The position numbers were made by a program, and so were the translations under genes. Positions 33,336-42,237 of a stretch of 48,885 nt of DNA are shown in pieces (position 1 is the stretch's first letter; every line of letters starts with the position of its first letter). The notes beneath the pieces are model-generated. The model was not told where the DNA came from. It made no database searches and saw nothing but the letters and a program-made list of their open reading frames with translations. Origin of the DNA: Clostridia bacterium. GTDB lineage: Bacteria; Bacillota; Clostridia; Oscillospirales; Acutalibacteraceae. Location: positions 1 through 48,885 of the forward strand of contig JAFWYP010000056.1 of the NCBI GenBank assembly GCA_017517665.1, given 5' to 3'.

Positions 33336-34559
33336 CTATTTCTCCATTCCTCCGAAAAGATTGAGATCCGAATAGATATCAATTCTTTCCGAGGCTTCTT
33401 TCGCAACCTTCTGAGGACGGATTTTCGGGCGTTTACCGAGAATTGAACGGATTATATATCTGCCCCCGAAGAAAATCCAACCGAAGGGGAGGAGAAATTT
33501 CAGTTTTCTTGAAATTTTCCAGTTGTTATAAACAATGCTGTTGGCAGAAATGATAAACTGCCTGAGCATAGAAGTTTCTTTTTCGTTTTTGCTTGATATC
33601 AAAAGGCTTTCGTGGCTTCTGTCGGCATGTTTCTGACCGAAATTTCCGCCGATGATGATATCAATGAGAATATAGTCAGCCAATCTTTTGTCGGCATCTT
33701 TTGCCCATTCCATACTGGGCAGACCGAGATATCTGCATGAAATGAATGTCATTATTTTTGCAAATTCCCAAAGGCCTATACTTCTGAATGTTTTTTCAAA
33801 CATTTCAAGGAATTTTTCTTCACCGATTTTATTAAGGAATACCGCCCAGTCACAGAGATGGCGAAGTCCAAGGCCGTCACCCGTCAGGTGGTGGCACATA
33901 TGAAGAAGAATTATAAGTCCGTGGTGATAGGTTGACGGAACGGTTAATTCTCCGAGTTCGGTCTGAACGGTTTCTGAATTTTCAATAAGACCAGAAAGAT
34001 ATTTTCGCACCTTTACGCCTGATTTTCCCTCGGGAATGCCCGAAGGCTGAAAGTGCATTTCGCATCGGCATATGTTGCCGAGAAAAACATCGTGAACATC
34101 GTGGCTTTTGCCCGTTGATTCATATCCGTTTTCCGAAAGAACCTTGATTGCTTCTTCAAAGTTATCGGTGTCAACAAGAAAGTCAACATCGCCCATTGAA
34201 CGCATAAGCGGATCGGGGTAATAGAGTGCAGAAGCAAAGCCTTTGAGTATTGTGCAGGGTATACCTGCGTTTTTCATTATATTGCAAATGCGGATATGTT
34301 CAAAATCAACCTTTGCGTTGTCGGCAAGAGTCTGACTGAGCTTTTTTCTTATATATCCGCATTTTTCGCTTTTAAGAATATCTTCGTTTGAGTTGTGAAA
34401 TGCCATGAGAGTAACGGCTTGTGCGTATGCTTCGCACCAGACCGCATTCAGGTTGTCCTCGTTGAGGTCAACCCTGCGCCCTGCATTAAAAAGATTGTTT
34501 GCAAGGATATCCAGCAAAATCTTTTCATGTTCTCTTAACTTGGCATTTTTAATACCCAT
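33336..34559 (-). CDS. Nucleotidyltransferase-fold protein (PF14907-type), function unknown
   Basis: 407 residues. The N-terminal half matches the uncharacterised bacterial nucleotidyltransferase family: CTILKGFASALYYPDP, then MRSMGDVDFLVD with the D-x-D metal motif, YESTGKSHDVHDVF, and a helical C-terminal half. Members sit next to PqqD-like proteins and surface-polymer genes in many Clostridia, and related enzymes modify peptides in some lasso-peptide clusters (established for a few). Substrate unknown. It sits between capF and the LCP gene with 3-5 base gaps, so co-expression is certain if the operon is transcribed as one. Confidence 0.8.
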   Translation of the reverse strand: MGIKNAKLREHEKILLDILANNLFNAGRRVDLNEDNLNAVWCEAYAQAVTLMAFHNSNEDILKSEKCGYIRKKLSQTLADNAKVDFEHIRICNIMKNAGIPCTILKGFASALYYPDPLMRSMGDVDFLVDTDNFEEAIKVLSENGYESTGKSHDVHDVFLGNICRCEMHFQPSGIPEGKSGVKVRKYLSGLIENSETVQTELGELTVPSTYHHGLIILLHMCHHLTGDGLGLRHLCDWAVFLNKIGEEKFLEMFEKTFRSIGLWEFAKIMTFISCRYLGLPSMEWAKDADKRLADYILIDIIIGGNFGQKHADRSHESLLISSKNEKETSMLRQFIISANSIVYNNWKISRKLKFLLPFGWIFFGGRYIIRSILGKRPKIRPQKVAKEASERIDIYSDLNLFGGMEK

Positions 34560-34564
34560 TTATA

Positions 34565-35725
34565 TTACACCACTTCAAAAAATGTATCAGGCTTGTTGGA
34601 GTCAAACTGCTCGTTTGCCCACATGAGAGTAACAAGAATTTCAGTTTCGGAAAGATTAATAATATTGTGAGTGAATCCGGGAAGCATATGCACAGCTTCG
34701 GGTTTATCGCCCGAAACACGGAATTCAAGCACCTTGTCGGTGCCTATTTCTCTTTGCTGAATGAGTGCTGTACCCGAAACAACAATGAAAAATTCCCACT
34801 TCGTATTGTGCCAGTGCTGACCTTTTGTTATTCCCGGGTTGCTGACATTAACCGAAAACTGACCGCAGTTTGCAGTCTTAAGGATTTCGGTGAAGCTTCC
34901 TCGGGCATCGCAGTTCATTTTGAGAGGAATGCTCACTTTTTCCTCGGGGAGATATGAAAGATAGGTTGAATAGAGTTTTTTTGCGAATGAATTATAAGGG
35001 ATTTCAGGCATAACAAGAGTCTGACTCTGCGCCTTGAAACTTTCGAGAAGCTCAACGATTTCGCCGAGAGTTACCTTATGAGTAACGGAGAAAGCGCAGA
35101 AATTTCCGTTTCTTGTTTCTTTGCCTTCAAGTGCATTCAGCATTTCGTCAACAAAATCGTCGATATAGAGAAGTTCGAGTTCAACGGAAGGGTCGTTGAC
35201 GGTTATGGGCAAGTCTTTTGCAATGTTGTTGCAGAATGTTGCAACGGCAGAATTGTAGTTGGGTTTACACCATTTGCCGAAAAGGTTGGGCAGACGGTAC
35301 ACAAGAGTCTTTGCGCCCGTTTCTTTTTCGTAATCAAAGAGCATATTCTCTGCTTCAAGCTTGCTTTTGCCGTATTCAGAACCTGCAAATCTGCCTTCGA
35401 GAGTTGCCTGAACGGATGATGAAAGCATTATGGGAGCTTTGTTTTTGCAAGCTTTGAGTTCATTGAGAACAACTCCGAGAATGCCGTAGTTACCCGAAAA
35501 TTCGCTTGCTTCCTTGGGTCTGTTTATGCCTGCAAGATGGAAAACAAAGTCTGCCTTTGAGCAGTATTCATGAAGTTCTTCGGGGGTTGAATCAATATCA
35601 TATTCAAAGATTTCATCAATCTGAATTTCGGGACGTGTTCTGTTTTTGCCGTCTTTTATTGTGTAAAGATTTGCAACGAGATTACGCCCTGCAAATCCTT
35701 TTGCACCTGTAATAAGAATGTTCAT
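34565..35725 (-). CDS. capF: CapF-like bifunctional reductase/cupin epimerase of UDP-L-FucNAc synthesis
   Basis: 386 residues. An N-terminal NAD(P)-binding reductase domain (MNILITGAKGFAGRNLVANL; VYRLPNLFGKW with catalytic-type Tyr earlier in YGKSK) is fused to a C-terminal cupin (about 265-386; GQHWHNTKWEFF, HMLPGFTHNI). This fusion is specific for CapF/WbjC/FnlB, which convert the 4-keto sugar from CapE to UDP-2-acetamido-2,6-dideoxy-L-talose. Start at 35725 overlaps the capG stop (TAATG); five further codons upstream are possible. Sits in the order capE-capG-capF. Confidence 0.93.
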   Translation of the reverse strand: MNILITGAKGFAGRNLVANLYTIKDGKNRTRPEIQIDEIFEYDIDSTPEELHEYCSKADFVFHLAGINRPKEASEFSGNYGILGVVLNELKACKNKAPIMLSSSVQATLEGRFAGSEYGKSKLEAENMLFDYEKETGAKTLVYRLPNLFGKWCKPNYNSAVATFCNNIAKDLPITVNDPSVELELLYIDDFVDEMLNALEGKETRNGNFCAFSVTHKVTLGEIVELLESFKAQSQTLVMPEIPYNSFAKKLYSTYLSYLPEEKVSIPLKMNCDARGSFTEILKTANCGQFSVNVSNPGITKGQHWHNTKWEFFIVVSGTALIQQREIGTDKVLEFRVSGDKPEAVHMLPGFTHNIINLSETEILVTLMWANEQFDSNKPDTFFEVV

Positions 35726-36894
35726 TAAAACTTTCTCCAAACCATTTTATTGACTATTCCCGTATAGCTTTGAATAAGTCTTACGATTTTATCCGAAACA
35801 TTTTTATCGGTATAATCGGGAACGGGAATTGCGGAATCTTTATCGCATGCAAGCTCAACAGCGGTTTCAACCGCCTGAAGCAGACCGTTTTCATCAATGC
35901 CTGCAAGAACAAAACAACCCTTGTCCAACGCTTCGGGACGTTCTGTTGATGTTCTTATGCAGACAGCAGGGAAGGGTCTGCCGATGCTGAGATAAAAACT
36001 GCTTTCTTCGGGGAGAGTACCGCTGTCAGAAACAACGGCAAATGCTCCCATCTGCAAACGGTTGTAATCCGAAAAACCGAGAGGCTCGTGCATAATGATT
36101 CTTTTATCAAGCACGATATTGGAGTTTTCAAGTCTTTTTCTTGAACGGGGATGGCATGAGTAGAGAATGGGCATATCGTATTTTTTCGCAAGTGAGTTCA
36201 GAGCGTTGAACAGAGAACGGAAATTCTTTTCCGTATCAATATTTTCTTCTCTGTGTGCCGAAAGAAGGATATATTTCTTTTCTTCAAGACCGAGATTTTC
36301 AAGGATATTACTTCCGAGAATTTTATCAATATTAGCATCAAGAACCTCTGCCATGGGTGAACCCGAAACATAGGTTCTTTCTTTGGGCAGACCGCATTCG
36401 GCAAGATATCTTCTTGCATGTTCGGAATATGCAATGTTGACATCGGAGATAATGTCAACAATTCTTCTGTTGGTTTCCTCGGGGAGGCATTCATCCTTGC
36501 AACGGTTGCCTGCTTCCATGTGAAAAATGGGAATATGAAGTCTCTTTGCGCTTATTGCTGAAAGACAGCTGTTTGTGTCGCCGAGGATAAGAAGTGCATC
36601 GGGTTTCACTTCCTCCATGAGTTCATATGAAGAAGCGATGATATTGCCGACTGTCTGACCGAGGTTTTCTCCAACGCAGTTGAGATAGACTTCGGGTGCA
36701 TCAAGGTCGAGATTTTCAAAGAAGATTCCGTTGAGATTATAGTCATAATTCTGACCTGTGTGTGCAAGAATGCAGTCAAAATGTTTACGGCATTTCTTGA
36801 TAACTTCGGAAAGACGGATGATTTCGGGTCTTGTTCCGACGATTATAAGAAGCTTAAGTTTGCCGTTGTTCTTAAAATTAATATCGTATTTCAT
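35725..36894 (-). CDS. capG: CapG-like UDP-N-acetyl-L-talosamine/GlcNAc 2-epimerase
   Basis: 389 residues, UDP-GlcNAc 2-epimerase family. Seen: VGTRPEIIRLSEVIKK, HTGQNYDYNLNGIFF, DTNSCLSAI, MEAGNRC and LLSAHREENID, SDSGTLPEES. In the presence of capE and capF it most likely makes the last step to UDP-N-acetyl-L-fucosamine (CapG/WbjD/FnlC role). Ten bases after capE; ends in TAATG with capF. Confidence 0.92.
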   Translation of the reverse strand: MKYDINFKNNGKLKLLIIVGTRPEIIRLSEVIKKCRKHFDCILAHTGQNYDYNLNGIFFENLDLDAPEVYLNCVGENLGQTVGNIIASSYELMEEVKPDALLILGDTNSCLSAISAKRLHIPIFHMEAGNRCKDECLPEETNRRIVDIISDVNIAYSEHARRYLAECGLPKERTYVSGSPMAEVLDANIDKILGSNILENLGLEEKKYILLSAHREENIDTEKNFRSLFNALNSLAKKYDMPILYSCHPRSRKRLENSNIVLDKRIIMHEPLGFSDYNRLQMGAFAVVSDSGTLPEESSFYLSIGRPFPAVCIRTSTERPEALDKGCFVLAGIDENGLLQAVETAVELACDKDSAIPVPDYTDKNVSDKIVRLIQSYTGIVNKMVWRKF

Positions 36895-36903
36895 AAATTC
36901 ACC

Positions 36904-37950
36904 TTATGCGTTGAATTCTTCAAGTCTTTCTCTGATGTAGTCAAGTTCAAGAAGCTTTTCTTTGACCTCTTCAACATTCAGAAGCTTTGTGTTGTTGCTG
37001 TTGAACTCTGTAAGTTCAGCGCGTTTTATATCACCGTCAGAGAAATATTTATCATAGTTGAGAGTTCTGTTGTCGGCGTGAACACGGAAGAAATCGCCCA
37101 TGTCTTCAGCTTTTGCACATTCTTCATTTGTGAGAAGCGTTTCATACATCTTCTCGCCGTGACGGATACCGATAATCTTGATATCTTCTTTCTTTCCGCC
37201 GAAAAGTTCGCAGACTGCCTCTGCCTGAGTCTGAATTGTGCAGGCAGGTGCTTTGCGAACGAAAATATCACCGCTTTCGCATTCCTTGAATGCAAAAAGA
37301 ACAAGGTCAACGGCTTCTTCAAGCGACATGATGAAACGTGTCATATCGGGATTTGTGATTGTAATGGGCTGACCGTTTTTAATCTGGTCAATCCAGAGAG
37401 GAACAACAGAGCCTCTGCTGCAGAGAACGTTTCCGTAACGCGTGCAGCAGATTTTTGTCTTTGAAGGGTCAACGTTGCGAGCTTTTGCAGTTGCAACTCT
37501 TTCTTCAAGTGCCTTTGTGATACCCATAGCATTGATGGGATAAGCCGCCTTGTCGGTTGAAAGGCAGATAACGGATTTTACCCCTGCGTCAACTGCGGCA
37601 GTCAGAACATTATCTGTGCCAATAACGTTGGTCTTAACGGCTTCCATGGGGAAGAATTCGCAGGAGGGCACCTGCTTGAGAGCCGCTGCATGGAAAACAT
37701 AATCAACACCAACCATAGCGCCTCTGAGCGAGTCGAGGTTGCGCACATCACCGATATAAAACTTAATCTTATCAGCTACCTCGGGCATCTTAGCCTGAAA
37801 TTCGTGACGCATATCATCCTGCTTTTTTTCGTCACGGGAAAAAACACGGATTTCTTTTATGTCTGTTTTAAGAAAGCGGTTGAGCACGGCATTGCCGAAT
37901 GAACCTGTGCCGCCGGTTATAAGTAAGGTTTCACCTTTGAAATTATACAT
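36904..37950 (-). CDS. capE: CapE-like UDP-GlcNAc 4,6-dehydratase/5-epimerase
   Basis: About 348 residues, FlaA1/CapE short-chain dehydrogenase family. Seen: LLITGGTGSFGNAVLNRFLK (NAD site), DVRNLDSLRGAMVGVDYVFHAAALKQVPSCE, NVIGTDNVL, CLSTDKAAYPINAMGITKAL, RYGNVLCSRGSVVPLW and the C-terminal RHGEKMYE. First enzyme of UDP-L-FucNAc synthesis. I start at MYNFKGE (37950), ten bases after GGAG; the ATG at 37959 touches that site. Codon use here and in capG/capF resembles the glycolysis genes, unlike the AT-rich genes upstream from 38 kb on. Confidence 0.93.
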   Translation of the reverse strand: MYNFKGETLLITGGTGSFGNAVLNRFLKTDIKEIRVFSRDEKKQDDMRHEFQAKMPEVADKIKFYIGDVRNLDSLRGAMVGVDYVFHAAALKQVPSCEFFPMEAVKTNVIGTDNVLTAAVDAGVKSVICLSTDKAAYPINAMGITKALEERVATAKARNVDPSKTKICCTRYGNVLCSRGSVVPLWIDQIKNGQPITITNPDMTRFIMSLEEAVDLVLFAFKECESGDIFVRKAPACTIQTQAEAVCELFGGKKEDIKIIGIRHGEKMYETLLTNEECAKAEDMGDFFRVHADNRTLNYDKYFSDGDIKRAELTEFNSNNTKLLNVEEVKEKLLELDYIRERLEEFNA

Positions 37951-38024
37951 TTTTATCATCTCCGTTGATTTGCTCTATGCAGGGTAAAACAGCGTTGCCC
38001 CAGTCTTTGAACTGTTTTATAGTT

Positions 38025-39095
38025 TTACTGATTAATCAACATTAAAATCTTATCAAAAGAACCTGTTAATGGTTCGTTATCAAATTTGCAGCAACACATT
38101 TTTAATAATTCAGGTATGTATTTTTCTGCATCTTCAACACTGTTAACATACTTTATATAGGGCAAGTATTTAATCCATTGATATACCCCTTCAACCTTAT
38201 GGTTATAATTACTAAAAACTATACATGGGGTATCTGTTATTGCTGCAAAAACCATTCCGTGCAATCTGTCGGTAATTACGAGTTCTGCACCACAAAACTC
38301 CTGCATTTTTCTTCTTATGGAGTCTTTTCTGTTATCATTGTTTATATCACAATCCGAATACATATCAGTTTCACAATATTCCAGACCGGATTTTTTTACA
38401 TGCTCTTTTAATTTATACAGATTTTCATCTGATAAAACTTTTTCTGCATCATTTCTTAAACAAAACAGCACACCTTTTCGATCCTGAGGAACAACATCAA
38501 ACGTTTCCATATCAGCAGAAAGAACAATATCCGGCGTCAAAAGAATTTCAGTATCAGGATAAAGTCTCTGCATTATTCTGTATGATTCTTTCTCTCGCGC
38601 AATTAATGTTAGGTTCGCTCGACCGTTATAATATTTTATTGATTCCTGTTCATCCGAATCCTTATTCTCACCAACAAAAAATATTGTTTGAGGAAATATA
38701 ATCATCTTATTGTTAGGGAAACATTCTAACATTGTCCTGCGGATTTTTTCTTCTGATCCGTATTGATTACCCATATTACCGCCGCCAAGACCACATATCA
38801 GAGATTCCTTTTTGATAAGTTTGGATATTATTTTATAATCTTTCAGGAACTCTTTTTCGGTGATACATTCTATATGTTTGGCCGGAATGCCGCATTTCTT
38901 TAAAAATTCAATTTCCGCTATCATGATTGCGTTATCTCCCAAATTAGAAAATTCAGGACAACCGATAATATACACAATATCAGAAAACGGTTTAAACAAT
39001 CGTTTACTCCAATAGATTTTTCTTTGAATGTATTTTTGGTCTATGTATAGTTTTTTCTTTTCGTAAACTTTATCTATTAAAGTGTTAAGTGACAT
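38025..39095 (-). CDS. Polysaccharide pyruvyl transferase family protein
   Basis: 356 residues, PS_pyruv_trans family (CsaB/WcaK type). Seen: FSNLGDNAIMIAEIEFLKK near residue 50, CGLGGGNMGNQYGSEEKIRR, FPQTIFF, TLIAREKESYRIMQRLYP, LTPDIVLS, and the C-terminal ITDRLHGMVFAAI. It should add ketal pyruvate to a sugar of the polymer, giving it negative charge; which sugar is unknown. Lies between the ABC exporter and capE, with gaps of 27 and 74 bases. AT-rich compared with capE. Confidence 0.9.
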   Translation of the reverse strand: MSLNTLIDKVYEKKKLYIDQKYIQRKIYWSKRLFKPFSDIVYIIGCPEFSNLGDNAIMIAEIEFLKKCGIPAKHIECITEKEFLKDYKIISKLIKKESLICGLGGGNMGNQYGSEEKIRRTMLECFPNNKMIIFPQTIFFVGENKDSDEQESIKYYNGRANLTLIAREKESYRIMQRLYPDTEILLTPDIVLSADMETFDVVPQDRKGVLFCLRNDAEKVLSDENLYKLKEHVKKSGLEYCETDMYSDCDINNDNRKDSIRRKMQEFCGAELVITDRLHGMVFAAITDTPCIVFSNYNHKVEGVYQWIKYLPYIKYVNSVEDAEKYIPELLKMCCCKFDNEPLTGSFDKILMLINQ

Positions 39096-39122
39096 AAAAA
39101 TCTATGCTTCCTTTTCGTAATA

Positions 39123-40412
39123 TCATTCGACAATTTGAATCTCAGGAAATGATATATTTCCCCACCACTCATGATTCCAAGCCATACCATTATTACCTGA
39201 TTGACTTTTCTCAAAGACACAAGCCATATCAACAACATCAAGATTCATATTTCCGCCATATTCATTTACCATATATGCAACAAGCTTTATTCCGTATTTA
39301 CCAGGAGCTAACCAATCAACGTTCAGTTCTAAGACTGTAGTGTTTTCTCCCAATTTCGTTGTAACAGCAGGAGATGATGTTGCCTGACCTATAACCATTC
39401 CGTCCGTTGTTAATATTGACATTCTGAACGCCATATCATTAAACACTTTTTTAGCATTATATGTAACCGACAGTTTTATTTTCTCGCCTGTTTCAAACAC
39501 CGGAAAATCTTTATTCATATAAGCAACACTTGTTACCAGAATATCTCCACACAAGTGGTGTTCAGAATTTCTTTCATAATTACAATCATTAACAATCGAT
39601 AAGTCCCTTTCACTTCCCAAGTATTTCTCAATTGCGGGACTTGTATCGCCATCAAACACAACCTTACCGGCTTCAAGCACTATGCATCTGTCACACAATT
39701 GCCTGATTGTATTCATATTGTGGCTTACATAAAGAACGGTTCTGCCTTCTTCGTTTGCAGCTGATCTCATTTTGTCAAGACATTTTTTCTGGAACGCCAT
39801 ATCACCAACAGCCAAAACCTCATCCATAATCATAATTTCCGAATCGAGATGTGCTGCTACCGAGAAAGCCAGCTTAACATACATACCAGAAGAATATCTT
39901 TTTACCGGAGTATCAATAAAATCTCTCACTTCAGAAAATTCAATTATGTCCTCCATCTTTGCATCTATCTCGGATTTACTCATACCGAGAATAGCACCGT
40001 TCATATATATGTTTTCCCGTCCTGTCATTTCTGCATTGAAACCTGTACCAACCTCCAGCATCGAGACAACACGACCGTAAATTTCAATCTGTCCTTCGGT
40101 AGGTGCAGTTACTCGTGAAAGAAGCTTTAAAAGTGTGCTTTTTCCTGCACCGTTTCCACCAATGATACCGACAGCTTCGCCTTTGTATACAGTTAAATTT
40201 ATGCCGTTAAGAGCAAGAAAGGATTGACCAACCAGACGAGCTCTGTCCTCTTGTCCGATTTTTACATTGGGATCTTCCTTGCCTCTTTTTTTGGCCCACC
40301 AGCTTTGTAAATCGGCTTGTAATGTACCGCCGCCAATCTGACCTAATTTATAATGTTTTTTCACATCAGAAATTACGATTGCCGGAGTCTTTTTCATATC
40401 CTTTTGTTCCAT
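39123..40412 (-). CDS. wzt: ABC transporter ATPase of polysaccharide export, with C-terminal glycan-binding domain (Wzt-like)
   Basis: About 429 residues. Nucleotide-binding domain: GGNGAGKST Walker A, SSGMYVKLAF signature, IMIMDEVLAVGD Walker B, VSHNMNTIRQLCDRCI. Beyond residue about 285 a beta-sandwich domain follows (GEKIKLSVTYNAKKVFNDMAFRMSI... LNVDWLAPGKYGIKLVAYM), the Wzt_C type that recognises the finished, capped glycan. So the polymer is exported by the ABC route and probably carries an end cap. The start at 40412 has AGGAGA six bases upstream; an ATG at 40427 overlaps the wzm stop. Confidence 0.92.
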   Translation of the reverse strand: MEQKDMKKTPAIVISDVKKHYKLGQIGGGTLQADLQSWWAKKRGKEDPNVKIGQEDRARLVGQSFLALNGINLTVYKGEAVGIIGGNGAGKSTLLKLLSRVTAPTEGQIEIYGRVVSMLEVGTGFNAEMTGRENIYMNGAILGMSKSEIDAKMEDIIEFSEVRDFIDTPVKRYSSGMYVKLAFSVAAHLDSEIMIMDEVLAVGDMAFQKKCLDKMRSAANEEGRTVLYVSHNMNTIRQLCDRCIVLEAGKVVFDGDTSPAIEKYLGSERDLSIVNDCNYERNSEHHLCGDILVTSVAYMNKDFPVFETGEKIKLSVTYNAKKVFNDMAFRMSILTTDGMVIGQATSSPAVTTKLGENTTVLELNVDWLAPGKYGIKLVAYMVNEYGGNMNLDVVDMACVFEKSQSGNNGMAWNHEWWGNISFPEIQIVE

Positions 40413-40423
40413 TGTATTTCTCC

Positions 40424-41269
40424 TCATACAGTATCCATAAAAGTTTTTTCAACTTTATTAAATATCATAATTCCCAGAATTGTTACTACCATTGTGAATA
40501 CAACAGAGAAAATGATATAAGGTAATTGAACAGTTCCCTGTCCTAATAAAGCATAACGGAAAAGCTCTACGGGAGCGGTAACAGGGTTTATAAGAAGAAT
40601 ATATTTATACCAGCTGTCTCCGCTTTGAGAAAGGGGATATACGATTGGTGTAATATACATCCACAGTTGAACTCCAAATCCTACCAAAACCGATAAGTCT
40701 CTGTATTTTGTCGTTAAACTTGATATTATAATTCCCAGTCCCATACCCATAAGACCTAACTCTATCAAAATAACCGGAAGGAAACACAGAGCCCACCAAT
40801 TAGGATGAACATCGCCTTTAATGCAATAAAAAACAAGAAAAGCCACAGTCAGAATCATCTGGATACCAAATTTTATTACTGATGCAAAAACATTGGAAAT
40901 CGGCACTGTAAGTCTTGGGAAATATACCTTTCCAAAAACATGGGCATTTGATTTAAAGGTGTTGGCATTATTATTTAGGCAACTTGAAAAATACCCCCAT
41001 ATTGCATTACCGGACATGTAGAAAAGAATCTGTGGAATACCATCAGTGCCCATGCCGGCGATACCGCCAAAAATAAAGCAATAAATCAAACTTGAAATAA
41101 TAGGATTCAAAAACAACCATGCCGGGCCCAAAACTGTTTGTTTATATTGCACTGTAAAATATCGTTTCGTAAATAACACTATAAGGTCACGGTATTTCCA
41201 GACCTCTTTAAGCTTTAAATCTAAGAATTTATGTTCAGCTGTTATCAATGTATAATGCTTATTTTCCAA
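40424..41269 (-). CDS. wzm: ABC-2 type polysaccharide exporter permease (Wzm-like)
   Basis: 281 residues, six membrane helices. N-terminal YRDLIVLFTKRYFTVQYKQT, then LGPAWLFLNPIISSLIYCFIFGG, typical of Wzm/TagG/KpsM permeases, and YVTPIVYPLS-like MYITPIVYPLS near residue 210. Pairs with the Wzt-like ATPase (ATGA overlap possible). Moves the lipid-linked glycan across the membrane. Start overlaps the upstream glycosyltransferase stop by 11 bases. Confidence 0.93.
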   Translation of the reverse strand: MENKHYTLITAEHKFLDLKLKEVWKYRDLIVLFTKRYFTVQYKQTVLGPAWLFLNPIISSLIYCFIFGGIAGMGTDGIPQILFYMSGNAIWGYFSSCLNNNANTFKSNAHVFGKVYFPRLTVPISNVFASVIKFGIQMILTVAFLVFYCIKGDVHPNWWALCFLPVILIELGLMGMGLGIIISSLTTKYRDLSVLVGFGVQLWMYITPIVYPLSQSGDSWYKYILLINPVTAPVELFRYALLGQGTVQLPYIIFSVVFTMVVTILGIMIFNKVEKTFMDTV

Positions 41270-42230
41270 AACCTACAAGCTCCTTTATATATGTAAATTT
41301 CTTATATAATTTCACAATCCAGGGGAAACCGTATCTATATAAATTAATGTTATTCCTTATCGGCAAAAGCTTATGAAATCTGACAAGGTTACTTTTATAC
41401 ATTCTTTTCAGTTTCTTGTACTCTTTCGGATATTTGTTTTTTACTGTCTTGCAAGACTCTGTATTGTTTTTAATATGCAACAAATAGTTTCTCGCTGTTA
41501 TTTCATAAGCTCTTTTATAATTGTTTTTCTTGAAAAATTCAAGTTGTTGCTTCATTCCGTCAAATTGAGCTAAAACACGGGGATTCCATTGGGATTTAGT
41601 TATGCTGTCGTCTCTGAGAAAATAAAAATACAGAGGCGTTTCAATATATGCAACTTTAGATTGCATAAAAATCAACCGATATGTAACAAAAATATCTTCA
41701 TATAACAACCCCTTGGGATATCGGATGTTTTCAAAGTGGCTTTTTTTATACAATTTTGCCCAGGCACCGCCATATTGCCTGAAACACCAGAAATCTTCAG
41801 GCGCAAATATTTTTGTGTTACCATTTACTTCAGGTTCTTCAATGTTTAACTCCGGTGTTTTTATGCAATTGCAGATGCTTAAATCCACACTGTATTTTAT
41901 TGCGGTTTCATACAATAGTTTTAAATAATCCTGATGAATCCAATCATCGCTGTCAATAAAAGTAATCCATTTTGAATCGCTGTTTTTTAATGCCCATTCA
42001 ATACCGACGTTGCGTGCTTCTGCAAGCCCTTGATTCTCCTGATGTATAACGTGAACTTTGTTGTCTGCATTTTGATACCTGTCGCAAATTTCTCCGCAAT
42101 CATCAGGCGAACCGTCGTCAATAAGAATCAAATCAAAAGATGTATAGGTTTGCGCCAAAATGCTGTCAACACATCTTTTCAGATATTCACTTACTTTATA
42201 AACAGGAACAACCACAGATATTTCAGGCAT
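41259..42230 (-). CDS. Family 2 glycosyltransferase
   Basis: 323 residues. GT-A fold with EISVVVPVYKVSEYLKRCVD, LILIDDGSPDD, HQENQGLAEARNVGIEWA and the metal motif FIDSDDWIHQDY. C-terminal basic amphipathic region suggests membrane surface contact. Adds one sugar from a nucleotide donor to the lipid-linked repeat; donor unknown. The start has no strong ribosome site. Overlaps the Wzm start. Confidence 0.92.
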   Translation of the reverse strand: MPEISVVVPVYKVSEYLKRCVDSILAQTYTSFDLILIDDGSPDDCGEICDRYQNADNKVHVIHQENQGLAEARNVGIEWALKNSDSKWITFIDSDDWIHQDYLKLLYETAIKYSVDLSICNCIKTPELNIEEPEVNGNTKIFAPEDFWCFRQYGGAWAKLYKKSHFENIRYPKGLLYEDIFVTYRLIFMQSKVAYIETPLYFYFLRDDSITKSQWNPRVLAQFDGMKQQLEFFKKNNYKRAYEITARNYLLHIKNNTESCKTVKNKYPKEYKKLKRMYKSNLVRFHKLLPIRNNINLYRYGFPWIVKLYKKFTYIKELVGFGK

Positions 42231-42237
42231 AAAAATC

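Noticed and set aside
32712-33446. 244-residue plus-strand open frame
   Set aside because: Antisense to the LCP gene; composition fits a shadow frame.
36760-37464. 234-residue plus-strand open frame
   Set aside because: Fully antisense to capG and capE, which have clear family motifs; no start signals.
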